Below, piece by piece: positions 49,718 to 59,200 of a stretch of DNA of 64,000 nucleotides (positions are counted from its first letter, which is position 1; every line of letters begins with the position of its first letter). The position numbers and the translations under genes were made by a program. Location: positions 434,001 through 498,000 of the forward strand of contig NZ_JBPJSQ010000003.1 of the NCBI RefSeq assembly GCF_051192575.1. The letters are read 5' to 3'. The DNA is from Aestuariimicrobium soli. Lineage in GTDB: Bacteria > Actinomycetota > Actinomycetes > Propionibacteriales > Propionibacteriaceae. The notes beneath the pieces were generated by a model. The model had not been told where the DNA came from. It made no database searches and saw only the letters and a list, made by a program, of their open reading frames with translations.

Positions 49718-50463
49718 GCGGTCACGAGTTCCAGACCCACTTCGAGGAGTCCGGTTCCATCGACATGGACGACACCTCGACCAGCATCGACGAGACCACT
49801 CTCGACGAGCTGCGCCAGATTGCCGCCCGCTACCCGCAGAAGCGTTCGGCGCTGCTGCCGATGCTGCACCTGGTGCAGGCCGTCGACGGTCGGGTCAGCC
49901 CGGCGGGCATCACCGCCTGTGCCGAGATCCTCGAGATCTCCGAGGCCCAGGTCTCGGGTGTGGCGACCTTCTACACCATGTACAAGCGTCGCCCGGCCGG
50001 CCAGCACCACGTGGGGGTCTGCACGACCGCCCTGTGCGCGGTGATGGGTGGTGACATCCTGCTGGAGCGCGTCGAGAAGAAGCTCGGCATCAAGGAGAAC
50101 CAGACCACTCCCGACGGGAAGATCTCGCTCGAGCGCCTCGAGTGCAACGCCGCCTGCGACTTCGCGCCGGTGATGATGGTCAACTGGGAGTTCATGGACA
50201 ACATGACGCCCGCGAAGGCCGACGAGCTGCTCGAGAAGCTGGCCGCCGGCGAGGAGGTCCGCTCCACCCGCGGCGCCCGCATCACCTCGTGGCGTGAGGC
50301 CGAGCGCGTGCTCGCCGGCTTCCCCGACGGCCTCGCGGACGAGGGTCCGACCGCCGCCGGCGCCTCGCTGGTGGGTCTCGACATCGCCAACGAGCGCGGC
50401 TGGCACGCGCCCGACCCGAACAACCTTCCGCCGGCACCGGAGCCCGAAGGAGAGCAGAAGTGA
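49714..50463 (+). CDS. nuoE: NADH-quinone oxidoreductase subunit E
   Basis: A 249-residue thioredoxin-like subunit with the [2Fe-2S] cluster N1a. The four ligands lie in VGVCTTALCAVMGG and LECNAACDFAPVMMVN. The C-terminal 70 residues extend beyond the core, with Pro-rich end. GTG start overlaps the nuoD stop; its own stop overlaps nuoF as GTGA. Confidence 0.96.
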
Positions 50464-51812
50464 GCGTCGACACGCTGACCCCGGTCCTGACCGCGAACTG
50501 GGGCGACGAGCGGGCCTGGAAGCTCGCCAACTACGAGGCCCGCGGCGGCTACCAGGCGCTGCGCAAGGCCATCACGATGGCTCCGGCCGACATCATCACC
50601 GAGGTCAAGGACGCCAACCTGCGCGGCCGCGGCGGCGCCGGCTTCCCGACGGGCATGAAGTGGAGCTTCCTGCCCAAGGACAACCCGAACCCCGTCTACC
50701 TCGTGGTGAACGCGGACGAGTCCGAGCCCGGCACCTGCAAGGACATCCCGCTGATGATGGCCTCGCCCCACACCCTCGTCGAGGGCGTGCTGATCTCGGC
50801 CTTCGCCTGCAACTCCCACCACGCCTTCATCTACTGCCGTGGCGAGGTGCTGCACGTCATCCGCCGCCTGCAGCAGGCCGTGCGTGAGGCCTACTCGGCC
50901 GGTTACGCGGGCAAGGACGTGCTCGGCTCGGGCTACGACATCGAGGTGACCGTGCACGCCGGTGCCGGTGCCTACATCTGCGGTGAGGAGACGGCGCTGC
51001 TCGACTCCCTCGAGGGACGCCGCGGCCAGCCCCGCCTTCGTCCGCCGTTCCCCGCCGTCGCGGGTCTGTACGCGTCGCCCACGGTGATCAACAACGTGGA
51101 GTCGATCGCCTCGGTGCCCGGCATCATCGGCAACGGCAAGGCCTGGTTCCAGGCCATGGGCACCGAGAAGTCGAAGGGACACGGCATCTTCTCGGTGTCG
51201 GGTCACGTGAAGACCCCGGGTCAGTTCGAGGCCCCACTGGGCATCACGCTGCGTCAGCTGATCGAGCTGGGCGGCGGCATGCGCGAGGGCCACGAGTTGA
51301 AGTTCTTCACCCCGGGCGGCTCGTCCACCCCGATCCTGACCGCCGACCACCTGGACACCCCCCTCGACTTCGAGGGCATGGCCGGCGCCGGTTCGATGCT
51401 GGGCACGCGCGCCCTGCAGGTCTTCGACGAGACCACCTCGGTGGTGCGCACCACGCTGCGCTGGGTCGAGTTCTACAAGCACGAGTCGTGCGGCAAGTGC
51501 ACCCCCTGCCGCGAGGGTTCGTGGTGGCTGGTGCAGACCCTGCGCAACCTCGAGGCCGGTCACGGCTCCGAGGGTGACGTCGAGAAGCTGCTCGACCTGT
51601 GCGACAACATCGGCGGCAGGTCGTTCTGCGCTCTGGCCGACGGGGCCGTGGCCGCCGTCACCAGCGCCATCAAGCACTTCCGCAGCGAGTTCGAGGCCGG
51701 CTACACCACGCCCGCCTGGGAACTCTTCCCCTACGAGAAGACCGCCCTGTTCACCGATGACACGGCTGTGGATGACACCGTCGCGGCAGAAGAAGTGGGA
51801 GCACACGCATGA
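50460..51812 (+). CDS. nuoF: NADH-quinone oxidoreductase subunit F
   Basis: A 450-residue NADH- and FMN-binding subunit. LRGRGGAGFPTGMKWSF is the NADH/FMN loop, GAGAYICGEETALLDSLEG the second FMN region, and HESCGKCTPCREGSWW holds three ligands of cluster N3; the fourth Cys is in GRSFCALADG. Start GTG overlaps nuoE. Confidence 0.97.
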   Translation: MSVDTLTPVLTANWGDERAWKLANYEARGGYQALRKAITMAPADIITEVKDANLRGRGGAGFPTGMKWSFLPKDNPNPVYLVVNADESEPGTCKDIPLMMASPHTLVEGVLISAFACNSHHAFIYCRGEVLHVIRRLQQAVREAYSAGYAGKDVLGSGYDIEVTVHAGAGAYICGEETALLDSLEGRRGQPRLRPPFPAVAGLYASPTVINNVESIASVPGIIGNGKAWFQAMGTEKSKGHGIFSVSGHVKTPGQFEAPLGITLRQLIELGGGMREGHELKFFTPGGSSTPILTADHLDTPLDFEGMAGAGSMLGTRALQVFDETTSVVRTTLRWVEFYKHESCGKCTPCREGSWWLVQTLRNLEAGHGSEGDVEKLLDLCDNIGGRSFCALADGAVAAVTSAIKHFRSEFEAGYTTPAWELFPYEKTALFTDDTAVDDTVAAEEVGAHA

Positions 51813-54235
51813 GCGTCGAGACCAAGCCCGCCACCGGCGACAAGGTCGAGCCGAAGCCCGACGAGGTCACCCTGACCATCGACGGCATCGAGGTGAGCGT
51901 GCCCAAGGGCACCCTGGTCATTCGCGCCGCCGAGAAGATCGGCGTCGCGATCCCGCGGTTCTGCGATCACCCGCTGCTCGACCCGGTCGGCGCCTGCCGC
52001 CAGTGCATGGTCGAGGTGCCCGACATGGGCAACGGACGAGGCATGCCCAAGCCGCAGGCCTCGTGCACCCTCGAGGCCATGCCCGGCATGAAGGTGTCGA
52101 CGCAGGTCAGCTCGCCGGTCGCCGAGAAGGCGCAGGCCGGCATGCTCGAGCTGCTGCTGATCAACCACCCGCTCGACTGCCCCATCTGTGACAAGGGCGG
52201 CGAGTGCCCCCTGCAGAACCAGTCCCTCGCGAACGGGTACGGGGAGTCGCGCTTCGAGGGGCTCAAGCGCACCTTCCCCAAGCCGGTCAACATCTCGGCC
52301 GAGGTGCTGCTCGACCGCGAGCGCTGCGTGCTGTGTGCCCGCTGCACCCGCTTCTCGGAGCAGATCTCGGGCGACCCGTTCATCGCGCTCGTCGAGCGTG
52401 GCGCGCTGCAGCAGGTCGGCATCTACGAGGACCAGCCCTACGACTCCTACTTCTCGGGCAACGTCATCCAGATCTGCCCGGTGGGTGCCCTCACCAGCGC
52501 CGCCTACCGCTTCCAGTCGCGGCCCTTCGACCTGGTGTCGACGCCGACCACCTGTGAGCACTGCGCCGCCGGCTGCCAGTTGCGTTCCGACCACCGCCAC
52601 TTCCAGGTCAAGCGTCGCCTCGCCGGCAACGCTCCTGAGGTGAACGAGGAGTGGAACTGCGACAAGGGTCGCTTCGGTTTCATGAGCGGACGAGGCGCCG
52701 ACCGGCTGACCACCCCGCTGGTGCGCCGCGACGGTGCCCTGCAGCCGGCCAGCTGGCACGAGGCCATCGACGCCGCCGTGGCGGGCCTGAAGGCGGCGGG
52801 CGGCCAGGCCGGTGTGCTGCCCGGCGGTCGCCTGACCACCGAGGCCGCCTACGGCTACTCCCGGTTCGCCCGGGCCGTGCTGGGCACCAACAACATCGAC
52901 TTCCGCTCGCGCCCCTACGGTGCCGGCGAGGCCGACTTCCTGGCCGCCCACGTGGCCGGCAAGACCCTGGCCGAGTCGGTGACCTACGCCGATCTCGAGT
53001 CGGCCAACACCGTCGTGCTGGTCGACTTCGAACCCGAGGACGAGTCGCCGATCGTCTTCCTGCGGCTGCGCAAGGCCGTGCGCAAGAAGAAGCTCACGGT
53101 CGTCACGGTGGCCCCGTTCCGCAGCCGCGGTTCGGTCAAGCTCGACGCGACCCTGGTCGCCACCGAGCCCGGGGCCGAGGCCGCCGCCGTCGCCGGACTG
53201 ACGGGGCTCGAGGGCGTCACCCTCGACGCCGGCACCGTGGTGCTGGTGGGGGAGCGGGCGGCGCTGTCGTCCGGCACCCTCGCGGCCGTCACCGGGCTGG
53301 CCGAGCGCACCGGTGCCCGCCTGGCGTGGATCCCGCGGCGTGCCGGTGACATCGGTGCCGTCGAGACCGGCTGCCTGCCGAACCTGCTTCCCGGTGGACG
53401 CCCCGCCGCCGACCCGGCCGCCCGGGTCGACGTGGCCGCCGCCTGGGGGGTCGAGTCGCTGCCCGAGCAGCCCGGCCTCGACGCCAACGCCATGCTGGCC
53501 GCGGCCGGGGAGGGGCGCCTGAAGGCGCTGGTCACCGCCGGCATCGAGCCGCGCGACTTCATCGACCCGGCCGTGGTCACGCAGGCCCTCGAGCGGGTCG
53601 ACTTCCTGGTCTCGATCGAGACCCGCCTCTCGGAGGTCGCCGAGCACGCCGACGTCGTCTTCCCGGTCGCGCTGATCGAGGAGCACGCCGGTTCGTTCCT
53701 GAACTGGGAGCACCGCGTCGGTCGCGTCGAGACCGTGATCCGTCAGGGCAACGCCCCGATGACCGACCTGCGCGTGCTGGCCGCCCTGGCCGACGCCCTG
53801 GGTTCCGACCTCGGCTTCCGCGGTGCCAAGGGCGCCGCCGAGTCGCTGGCCGACCTCGGGGTGTGGGAGGGCGCTCGTCCGCGGTTCACCGGCGAGCCGA
53901 CCCGCTCGACCGGGCACACCGACGGACTGACGCTGGCCAGCTGGCGCCTGCTGCTGGACGATTCCGCCGGCATCGACAACGAGGCCGAGTTGAGGGCGAC
54001 CGCCCCGGTCGCCGTCGCCCGCCTCTCTGCCACGACCGCTGCCGAGCTCGGGGTCGCCCAGGGCGACTCGGTGACCGTCAGCGGCCCCTCGGGGGCGCTC
54101 AGCCTCCCGACCGAGATCGTCGCCGACATGGTCGACGGGGTCGTCTGGGTGCCTGCCAACTCCGGCACCCCCGTGACCACGTTGGGCGTCGTCGCCGGTG
54201 ACAAGGTGACCGTCACGAAGGGAGCAGCGGCATGA
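51809..54235 (+). CDS. nuoG: NADH-quinone oxidoreductase subunit G
   Basis: An 808-residue iron-sulfur subunit. N-terminal [2Fe-2S] ligands are in FCDHPLLDPVGACRQCM; HPLDCPICDKGGECPLQ and CVLCARCTRF carry N4 and N5. TTCEHCAAGC followed 27 residues later by NCDKGRFGF fits C-x2-C-x3-C-x27-C, the off-path cluster N7 found only in some bacteria. The rest is a molybdopterin-oxidoreductase-like fold that appears to lack a cofactor site and is rather divergent, as in other actinomycetes. Confidence 0.96.
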   Translation: MSVETKPATGDKVEPKPDEVTLTIDGIEVSVPKGTLVIRAAEKIGVAIPRFCDHPLLDPVGACRQCMVEVPDMGNGRGMPKPQASCTLEAMPGMKVSTQVSSPVAEKAQAGMLELLLINHPLDCPICDKGGECPLQNQSLANGYGESRFEGLKRTFPKPVNISAEVLLDRERCVLCARCTRFSEQISGDPFIALVERGALQQVGIYEDQPYDSYFSGNVIQICPVGALTSAAYRFQSRPFDLVSTPTTCEHCAAGCQLRSDHRHFQVKRRLAGNAPEVNEEWNCDKGRFGFMSGRGADRLTTPLVRRDGALQPASWHEAIDAAVAGLKAAGGQAGVLPGGRLTTEAAYGYSRFARAVLGTNNIDFRSRPYGAGEADFLAAHVAGKTLAESVTYADLESANTVVLVDFEPEDESPIVFLRLRKAVRKKKLTVVTVAPFRSRGSVKLDATLVATEPGAEAAAVAGLTGLEGVTLDAGTVVLVGERAALSSGTLAAVTGLAERTGARLAWIPRRAGDIGAVETGCLPNLLPGGRPAADPAARVDVAAAWGVESLPEQPGLDANAMLAAAGEGRLKALVTAGIEPRDFIDPAVVTQALERVDFLVSIETRLSEVAEHADVVFPVALIEEHAGSFLNWEHRVGRVETVIRQGNAPMTDLRVLAALADALGSDLGFRGAKGAAESLADLGVWEGARPRFTGEPTRSTGHTDGLTLASWRLLLDDSAGIDNEAELRATAPVAVARLSATTAAELGVAQGDSVTVSGPSGALSLPTEIVADMVDGVVWVPANSGTPVTTLGVVAGDKVTVTKGAAA

Positions 54236-55599
54236 ACCCGCTGGAGAACCAGATCTTCGGGGCCGATCCGTGGTGGATCGTGCTCATCAAGGTCGTGATG
54301 ATCTTCGTCCTGCTGCTGGTGTGGACGATCTTCAACGTCTGGTACGAGCGCCGCGTCGTCGCCAAGATGCAGCACCGCCTCGGCCCGATCATGAACGGAC
54401 CCTTCGGTCTGGGGCAGGCGCTGGCCGACGGCGCCAAGCTGATCCTCAAGGAGGACTTCCGCCCCACCAAGACCGACAAGTGGGTGTTCAACCTGGCCCC
54501 GCTGCTCACCGGTGTGGCCGCCTTCACGGCCTGGTCGGTGATCCCCTTCGGCGGCGAGGTGCGCATGTTCGGGCACACCACCCGCCTGCAGCTCACCGAC
54601 CTGCCCGTGGCGGTGCTGTTCGTGCTGGCGATCGCCTCGATCGGCATCTACGGCATCGTGCTCGCCGGCTGGGCCTCGAACTCCACCTACTCGCTGCTCG
54701 GGTCGATCCGCTCGACCGCCCAGATGATCTCCTACGAGGTCGCCATGGGTCTGGCGCTGGTGGCCGTGTTCATGTTCTCGTCGTCGATGTCGACCTCGCA
54801 GATCGTCGAGGCCCAGGCCCTGCCGATCCGGCTGGGCAGCTTCGACACCGGCATTCCCGGTTGGTACGGCCTGCTGCTGTTCCCGAGCTTTGTCATCTAC
54901 TGCATCTCGATGGTCGGCGAGACCAACCGCGCCCCCTTCGACCTGCCGGAATGTGAGTCGGAGCTGGTCTCGGGTTACCTGACCGAGTACTCGGGCTTCC
55001 GCTACGCCATGTACTTCCTCGCGGAGTACATCAACATGGCCACCGTCTCGGCCGTCGCCACCACGCTGTTCCTGGGTGGCTACCACGCGCCGTGGCCGCT
55101 CAACCACATCGCCTTCCTCGATTCCGGCTGGTTCGGGATCGTCTGGTTCATGCTGAAGGTGCAGTTGCTGATCACCGGCTTCGTCTGGCTGCGCGGCACC
55201 CTGCCCCGCTTCCGCTACGACCAGTTCATGCACCTGGGCTGGAAGTGGCTGATCCCGATCTCGCTGGTCTGGATCGTCGCGATCGCGCTGCTGCGCACCG
55301 GTCAGGCCCAGGGCTGGTTCTCGGGCCCGATCTTCTTCATCGCGATGGGCGTCGTGATCGTCGCCCTGCTGGCGGTCATCTTCCTCGGGGGCAAGAAGGA
55401 CGAGGGGGCCCACGACGGGCGAGCGGCCCTGACCGAGGGTGACTTCGACGCCTTCGCGGGCGGCTACCCGGTGCCCCCGATGCCGGGTCAGTTGCTGCCC
55501 GAGCTGGTCAGCGTGGTCGCCTCCCAGTCGGCGGCCGACCTCACCGCAACCACGAAGGCGGACGAGGAGTCCGCCACCAAGAATGGAGCTGATTCCTGA
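54232..55599 (+). CDS. nuoH: NADH-quinone oxidoreductase subunit H
   Basis: A 455-residue membrane subunit (ND1-like) with about eight or nine helices, connecting the quinone site with the proton pumps. RRVVAKMQHRLGP near residue 38, STAQMISYEVAMGLAL and GETNRAPFDLPECESELV (the Glu-rich quinone-channel loop) are conserved. The last 80 residues form an actinobacterial cytosolic tail rich in Asp, Ala and Thr. It shares one base with nuoI. Confidence 0.97.
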   Translation: MNPLENQIFGADPWWIVLIKVVMIFVLLLVWTIFNVWYERRVVAKMQHRLGPIMNGPFGLGQALADGAKLILKEDFRPTKTDKWVFNLAPLLTGVAAFTAWSVIPFGGEVRMFGHTTRLQLTDLPVAVLFVLAIASIGIYGIVLAGWASNSTYSLLGSIRSTAQMISYEVAMGLALVAVFMFSSSMSTSQIVEAQALPIRLGSFDTGIPGWYGLLLFPSFVIYCISMVGETNRAPFDLPECESELVSGYLTEYSGFRYAMYFLAEYINMATVSAVATTLFLGGYHAPWPLNHIAFLDSGWFGIVWFMLKVQLLITGFVWLRGTLPRFRYDQFMHLGWKWLIPISLVWIVAIALLRTGQAQGWFSGPIFFIAMGVVIVALLAVIFLGGKKDEGAHDGRAALTEGDFDAFAGGYPVPPMPGQLLPELVSVVASQSAADLTATTKADEESATKNGADS

Positions 55600-56165
55600 T
55601 GGGCGTGCTCGATGCATGGGCCGGGTTCGGCATCACCTTCAAGACGATGTTCCGCAAGACCTTCACCCAGGACTACCCGCACAAGGACTCCGAGAAGGTC
55701 ACGCTGCCGCGCTTCCACGGTCGTCACCAGCTGAACCGCTGGCCCGACGGTCTCGAGAAGTGCGTCGGCTGCGAGCTGTGCGCGTGGGCCTGCCCGGCCG
55801 ACGCCATCTACGTCGAGGGCGCCTCCAACACCGAGGAGGAGCGCTTCTCTCCCGGTGAGCGCTACGGCCGCGTCTACCAGATCAACTACCTGCGCTGCAT
55901 CCTGTGCGGGTTGTGCATCGAGGCGTGCCCCACGCGTGCGCTGACGATGACCAACGAGTTCAAGCTCGCCGACTGGACGCGCGCCGACCTGATCTACGAG
56001 AAGGACCAGCTGCTGGCCCCGCTGCTGTCGGGCATGGAGGAGCCCCCGCACGCCCGCCGCCTCGGCGACGACGAGCAGGCCTACTTCCTGGGACTGCCCG
56101 CGACCGGGCAGCCCGACACCCGCACGGCCAGCTACACCCAGACCCAGAAGGAGACCCAGGCATGA
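55599..56165 (+). CDS. nuoI: NADH-quinone oxidoreductase subunit I
   Basis: A 188-residue ferredoxin-like subunit with two [4Fe-4S] clusters (N6a, N6b): CVGCELCAWACPADAI and CILCGLCIEACPTRAL. It passes electrons toward NuoB. The N-terminal amphipathic helix (GFGITFKTMFRKTF) lies on the membrane. Stop overlaps nuoJ as ATGA. Confidence 0.97.
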   Translation: MGVLDAWAGFGITFKTMFRKTFTQDYPHKDSEKVTLPRFHGRHQLNRWPDGLEKCVGCELCAWACPADAIYVEGASNTEEERFSPGERYGRVYQINYLRCILCGLCIEACPTRALTMTNEFKLADWTRADLIYEKDQLLAPLLSGMEEPPHARRLGDDEQAYFLGLPATGQPDTRTASYTQTQKETQA

Positions 56166-56968
56166 TCGCCCTCGTGTCGGCCGCCCAGGTCGCCTTCTGG
56201 GCGCTGGCTCCGTTCATGGTGCTGCTCGCCGTCGGCATGGTGGTCAGCCGCAAGCCGGTGCACTCGGCCATCTGCCTTGCCGGCATGATGGTGATGCTGG
56301 CCGTGCAGTACGCGGCGCTGGATGCACCCTTCCTGTTCGTGGTGCAGATCATCGTCTACACGGGCGCCATCATGATGCTGTTCCTGTTCGTGATGATGCT
56401 GGTGGGCGTCGACTCGTCCGACTCGGTGGTCGAGACCATCAAGGCCCACCGCGTCGCCTCGGTGCTGGCGGTGCTCGGCTTCGCCGGTCTGTTGATCTTC
56501 GGCATCGGCAACGCGGTGCAGGGCACCCCGGTCGGTCTCGAGCAGGCCAACGCGGCGGGCGGCGGCAACGTTCCCAGCGTGGCCGAGCTGATCTTCGTGC
56601 GCTACGTCTTCGTCTTCGAGGCGACGTCGGCACTGCTGATCACCGCCGCGGTCGGCGCGATGGTGCTGGCGCACGGTGAGCAGATCTTCCCGAAGATCGG
56701 GCAGAAGCTGACGGCCGCCCGCAAGATGCGCGCCTACGCCACCGACGGTGAGCACCTCGGGCCTCGTCCGAACTCGGGTGTCTTCGCCCGCCACAACGCG
56801 ATCCACGTGCCCGCGCTGCTGCCCGACGGTTCGGTCGCCGAGAGCTCGCTCTCGCAGACCCTGAGCACCCGTGGTGCCTACGTCGATGCCGGCGAGCTGC
56901 GCGCCCCCACCGATGCGGCCTTCGCCGAGATCAGCAAGGTCACCGACAACGCTGGAGAACTCGAATGA
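56162..56968 (+). CDS. nuoJ: NADH-quinone oxidoreductase subunit J
   Basis: A 268-residue membrane subunit (ND6-like). Five helices lie in residues 1-175, with the conserved VVQIIVYTGAIMMLFLFVMML containing the pi-bulge Gly/Tyr region. The C-terminal 90 residues are a cytosolic tail not present in E. coli NuoJ (184 residues). Overlaps nuoK as ATGA. Confidence 0.95.
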   Translation: MIALVSAAQVAFWALAPFMVLLAVGMVVSRKPVHSAICLAGMMVMLAVQYAALDAPFLFVVQIIVYTGAIMMLFLFVMMLVGVDSSDSVVETIKAHRVASVLAVLGFAGLLIFGIGNAVQGTPVGLEQANAAGGGNVPSVAELIFVRYVFVFEATSALLITAAVGAMVLAHGEQIFPKIGQKLTAARKMRAYATDGEHLGPRPNSGVFARHNAIHVPALLPDGSVAESSLSQTLSTRGAYVDAGELRAPTDAAFAEISKVTDNAGELE

Positions 56969-57264
56969 ACCCGAACTACTACCTGGTGCTGTCGGCCATC
57001 CTGTTCTGCATCGGCGTGCTCGGCTTCCTGCTGCGCCGCAACGCGATCGTGGCCTTCATGAGCATCGAGATGATGCTGAACGCCTCGAACCTGGCGATGG
57101 TCAACTTCGCCCACGTGCACGGGGGCCTCGACGGGCAGATCGCTGCCTTCTTCGTGATGATCGTGGCCGCCGCGGAAGTCGTGGTGGGGTTGGCGATCAT
57201 CGTGGCCATCTACAAGACGCGACGCTCGGCCTCGGTCGACGACGCCAACCTGCTGAAGTTCTGA
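56965..57264 (+). CDS. nuoK: NADH-quinone oxidoreductase subunit K
   Basis: A 99-residue, three-helix subunit (ND4L-like). The two buried glutamates of the proton path are in SIEMMLNASNL and VAAAEVVVGLAI. Length is normal. Confidence 0.97.
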   Translation: MNPNYYLVLSAILFCIGVLGFLLRRNAIVAFMSIEMMLNASNLAMVNFAHVHGGLDGQIAAFFVMIVAAAEVVVGLAIIVAIYKTRRSASVDDANLLKF

Positions 57265-57274
57265 GGGGCTGAAC

Positions 57275-59185
57275 GTGACTCTTCTCGAAACGGGTGCCGC
57301 CCCGGTGGCCGCAACCGGGCTGTTCAGCCTCGCCTGGCTGATGATCGCCATTCCGTTGGTGGTCGCCGGGTTCCTGCTGGTGGCCGGCAAGCTCACCGAT
57401 GCCTGGGGCCACCTGCTGGCCACCCTGGCCGTGCTCGCGTCGTTCGTGATCGGGCTGGTGCTGTTCGGTGACCTGCTCGGACGAGACGCCGCCCAGCGCT
57501 CGGTCGTCTCCCACGTCTACGAGCTGTTCCACGTGGGCGCGCTGAGGTTCGACGTCAGCCTGCAGATCGACCAGCTGTCGATCCTGTTCGTGCTGCTGAT
57601 CACCGGTGTCGGGTCGCTGATCCACATCTACTCGATCGGCTACATGGCCCACGACGAGCGTCGCCGCCGGTTCTTCGCCTTCCTGAACCTGTTCATCGCC
57701 GCCATGCTGACGCTGGTGCTGGCCGACAACTACCTGCTGCTGTTCTTCGGCTGGGAGGGCGTGGGTCTGGCCTCGTACCTGCTGATCGGTTTCTGGCAGC
57801 ACAAGAACTCCGCGGCCGTGGCCGCCAAGAAGGCCTTCGTGGTCAACCGCGTCGGTGACCTCGGCATGACCATGGGCATCTTCGCGCTCCTCGCCCAGTT
57901 GGGCACGGTGAACTTCACCGAGGTCAACGAGCGTGCCGCCGGGCTGAGCCCGACGTGGGCGACCCTGATCGGCTTCCTGTTCCTGCTGGGGGCCTGCGGC
58001 AAGTCGGCCCAGGTGCCGCTGCAGTCGTGGCTGCTCGACGCCATGGAGGGCCCGACCCCGGTGTCGGCCCTGATCCACGCCGCCACGATGGTCACCGCCG
58101 GTGTCTACCTGGTCGTCCGCTCCCACGAGCTCTACGCCCAGACCGGCGCCGCCTCGCTGGCCGTCGCCATCGTCGGCACCGTCACGCTGCTGGCGGGTGC
58201 CTGGATCGGTACCAGCAAGGACGACATCAAGAAGGTGCTTGCCGGTTCGACCATGAGCCAGATCGGCTACATGATGCTGGCCGCCGGGCTCGGACCCATC
58301 GGGGCAGCGTTCGCGATCTTCCACCTGATCACGCACGGCTTCTTCAAGGCCAACATGTTCCTCGGTGCCGGTTCGGTCATGCACGGCATGAACGACGACG
58401 TCGACATGCGCCACTACGGGGCGCTGGCCAAGGCGATGCCGATCACCTTCATCACCTTCGCCATGGGCTACCTGGCGATCATCGGGTTCCCGTTCACCTC
58501 GGGCTTCTACTCCAAGGACCACATCATCGAGGCGGCGTTCGAGAAGAGCACCGTCTTCGGGGTGCTGGCCCTGCTGGGTGCCGGGGTGACCGCCTACTAC
58601 ATGACCCGACTGATGATGATGACCTTCCTGGGTCAGAAGCGCTGGCGCGAGGGCGTGCACCCGCACGAGTCGCCGCTGGTGATGACCATCCCGCTGATCG
58701 TGCTGGCCGTGCTCAGCGTCGTGGCCGGTGCCCTCATGCTCGGCTGGATCACCGGCTGGCTGGCGCCCGCCACGGGTGCCCACGAGGAGCACCTGAGCGT
58801 CGTCCACTTCTCGACCATCGGTCTGGTCACCATGGCCGTCGTGGCCGTCGGAGTGGTCATCGGTTGGCTGCTGCACCGTCGCGACGTGCCCGACACCGCA
58901 CCCGTCACGCGCAACCCGCTGGTGCTCGCGGGCCGCAAGGACCTCTACGGCGACGCCTTCAACGAGGCTGTGCTGATGCGCCCGGGCCAGAGCCTGGTGG
59001 CCGGGCTGGACACCTTCGACCGCGGTGTCGTCGACGGCGCCGTGACCGGCGGTGCCGGCGTCTTCGGTGGCCTGTCGAGTGCCCTGCGTCGCCTGCAGAA
59101 CGGCTACGTGCGCTCGTACGGGTTGACCATGGTGCTCGGCGTGCTGCTGGTCGGTGCCGTCTTGATCGTCGGCCGGCTGGCCTGA
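57275..59185 (+). CDS. nuoL: NADH-quinone oxidoreductase subunit L
   Basis: A 636-residue antiporter-like proton-pumping subunit (ND5). FFGWEGVGLASYLLIGFW has the key Glu, GKSAQVPLQSWLLDAMEGPTP (split here) the Lys and the discontinuous helix; DDVDMRHYGALAKAMP is also typical. The C-terminal lateral helix region is present (about 530-636). GTG start with GAGGGG 6 nt before it. Confidence 0.97.
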   Translation: MTLLETGAAPVAATGLFSLAWLMIAIPLVVAGFLLVAGKLTDAWGHLLATLAVLASFVIGLVLFGDLLGRDAAQRSVVSHVYELFHVGALRFDVSLQIDQLSILFVLLITGVGSLIHIYSIGYMAHDERRRRFFAFLNLFIAAMLTLVLADNYLLLFFGWEGVGLASYLLIGFWQHKNSAAVAAKKAFVVNRVGDLGMTMGIFALLAQLGTVNFTEVNERAAGLSPTWATLIGFLFLLGACGKSAQVPLQSWLLDAMEGPTPVSALIHAATMVTAGVYLVVRSHELYAQTGAASLAVAIVGTVTLLAGAWIGTSKDDIKKVLAGSTMSQIGYMMLAAGLGPIGAAFAIFHLITHGFFKANMFLGAGSVMHGMNDDVDMRHYGALAKAMPITFITFAMGYLAIIGFPFTSGFYSKDHIIEAAFEKSTVFGVLALLGAGVTAYYMTRLMMMTFLGQKRWREGVHPHESPLVMTIPLIVLAVLSVVAGALMLGWITGWLAPATGAHEEHLSVVHFSTIGLVTMAVVAVGVVIGWLLHRRDVPDTAPVTRNPLVLAGRKDLYGDAFNEAVLMRPGQSLVAGLDTFDRGVVDGAVTGGAGVFGGLSSALRRLQNGYVRSYGLTMVLGVLLVGAVLIVGRLA

Positions 59186-59200
59186 GAACAGGAGTTGTGA

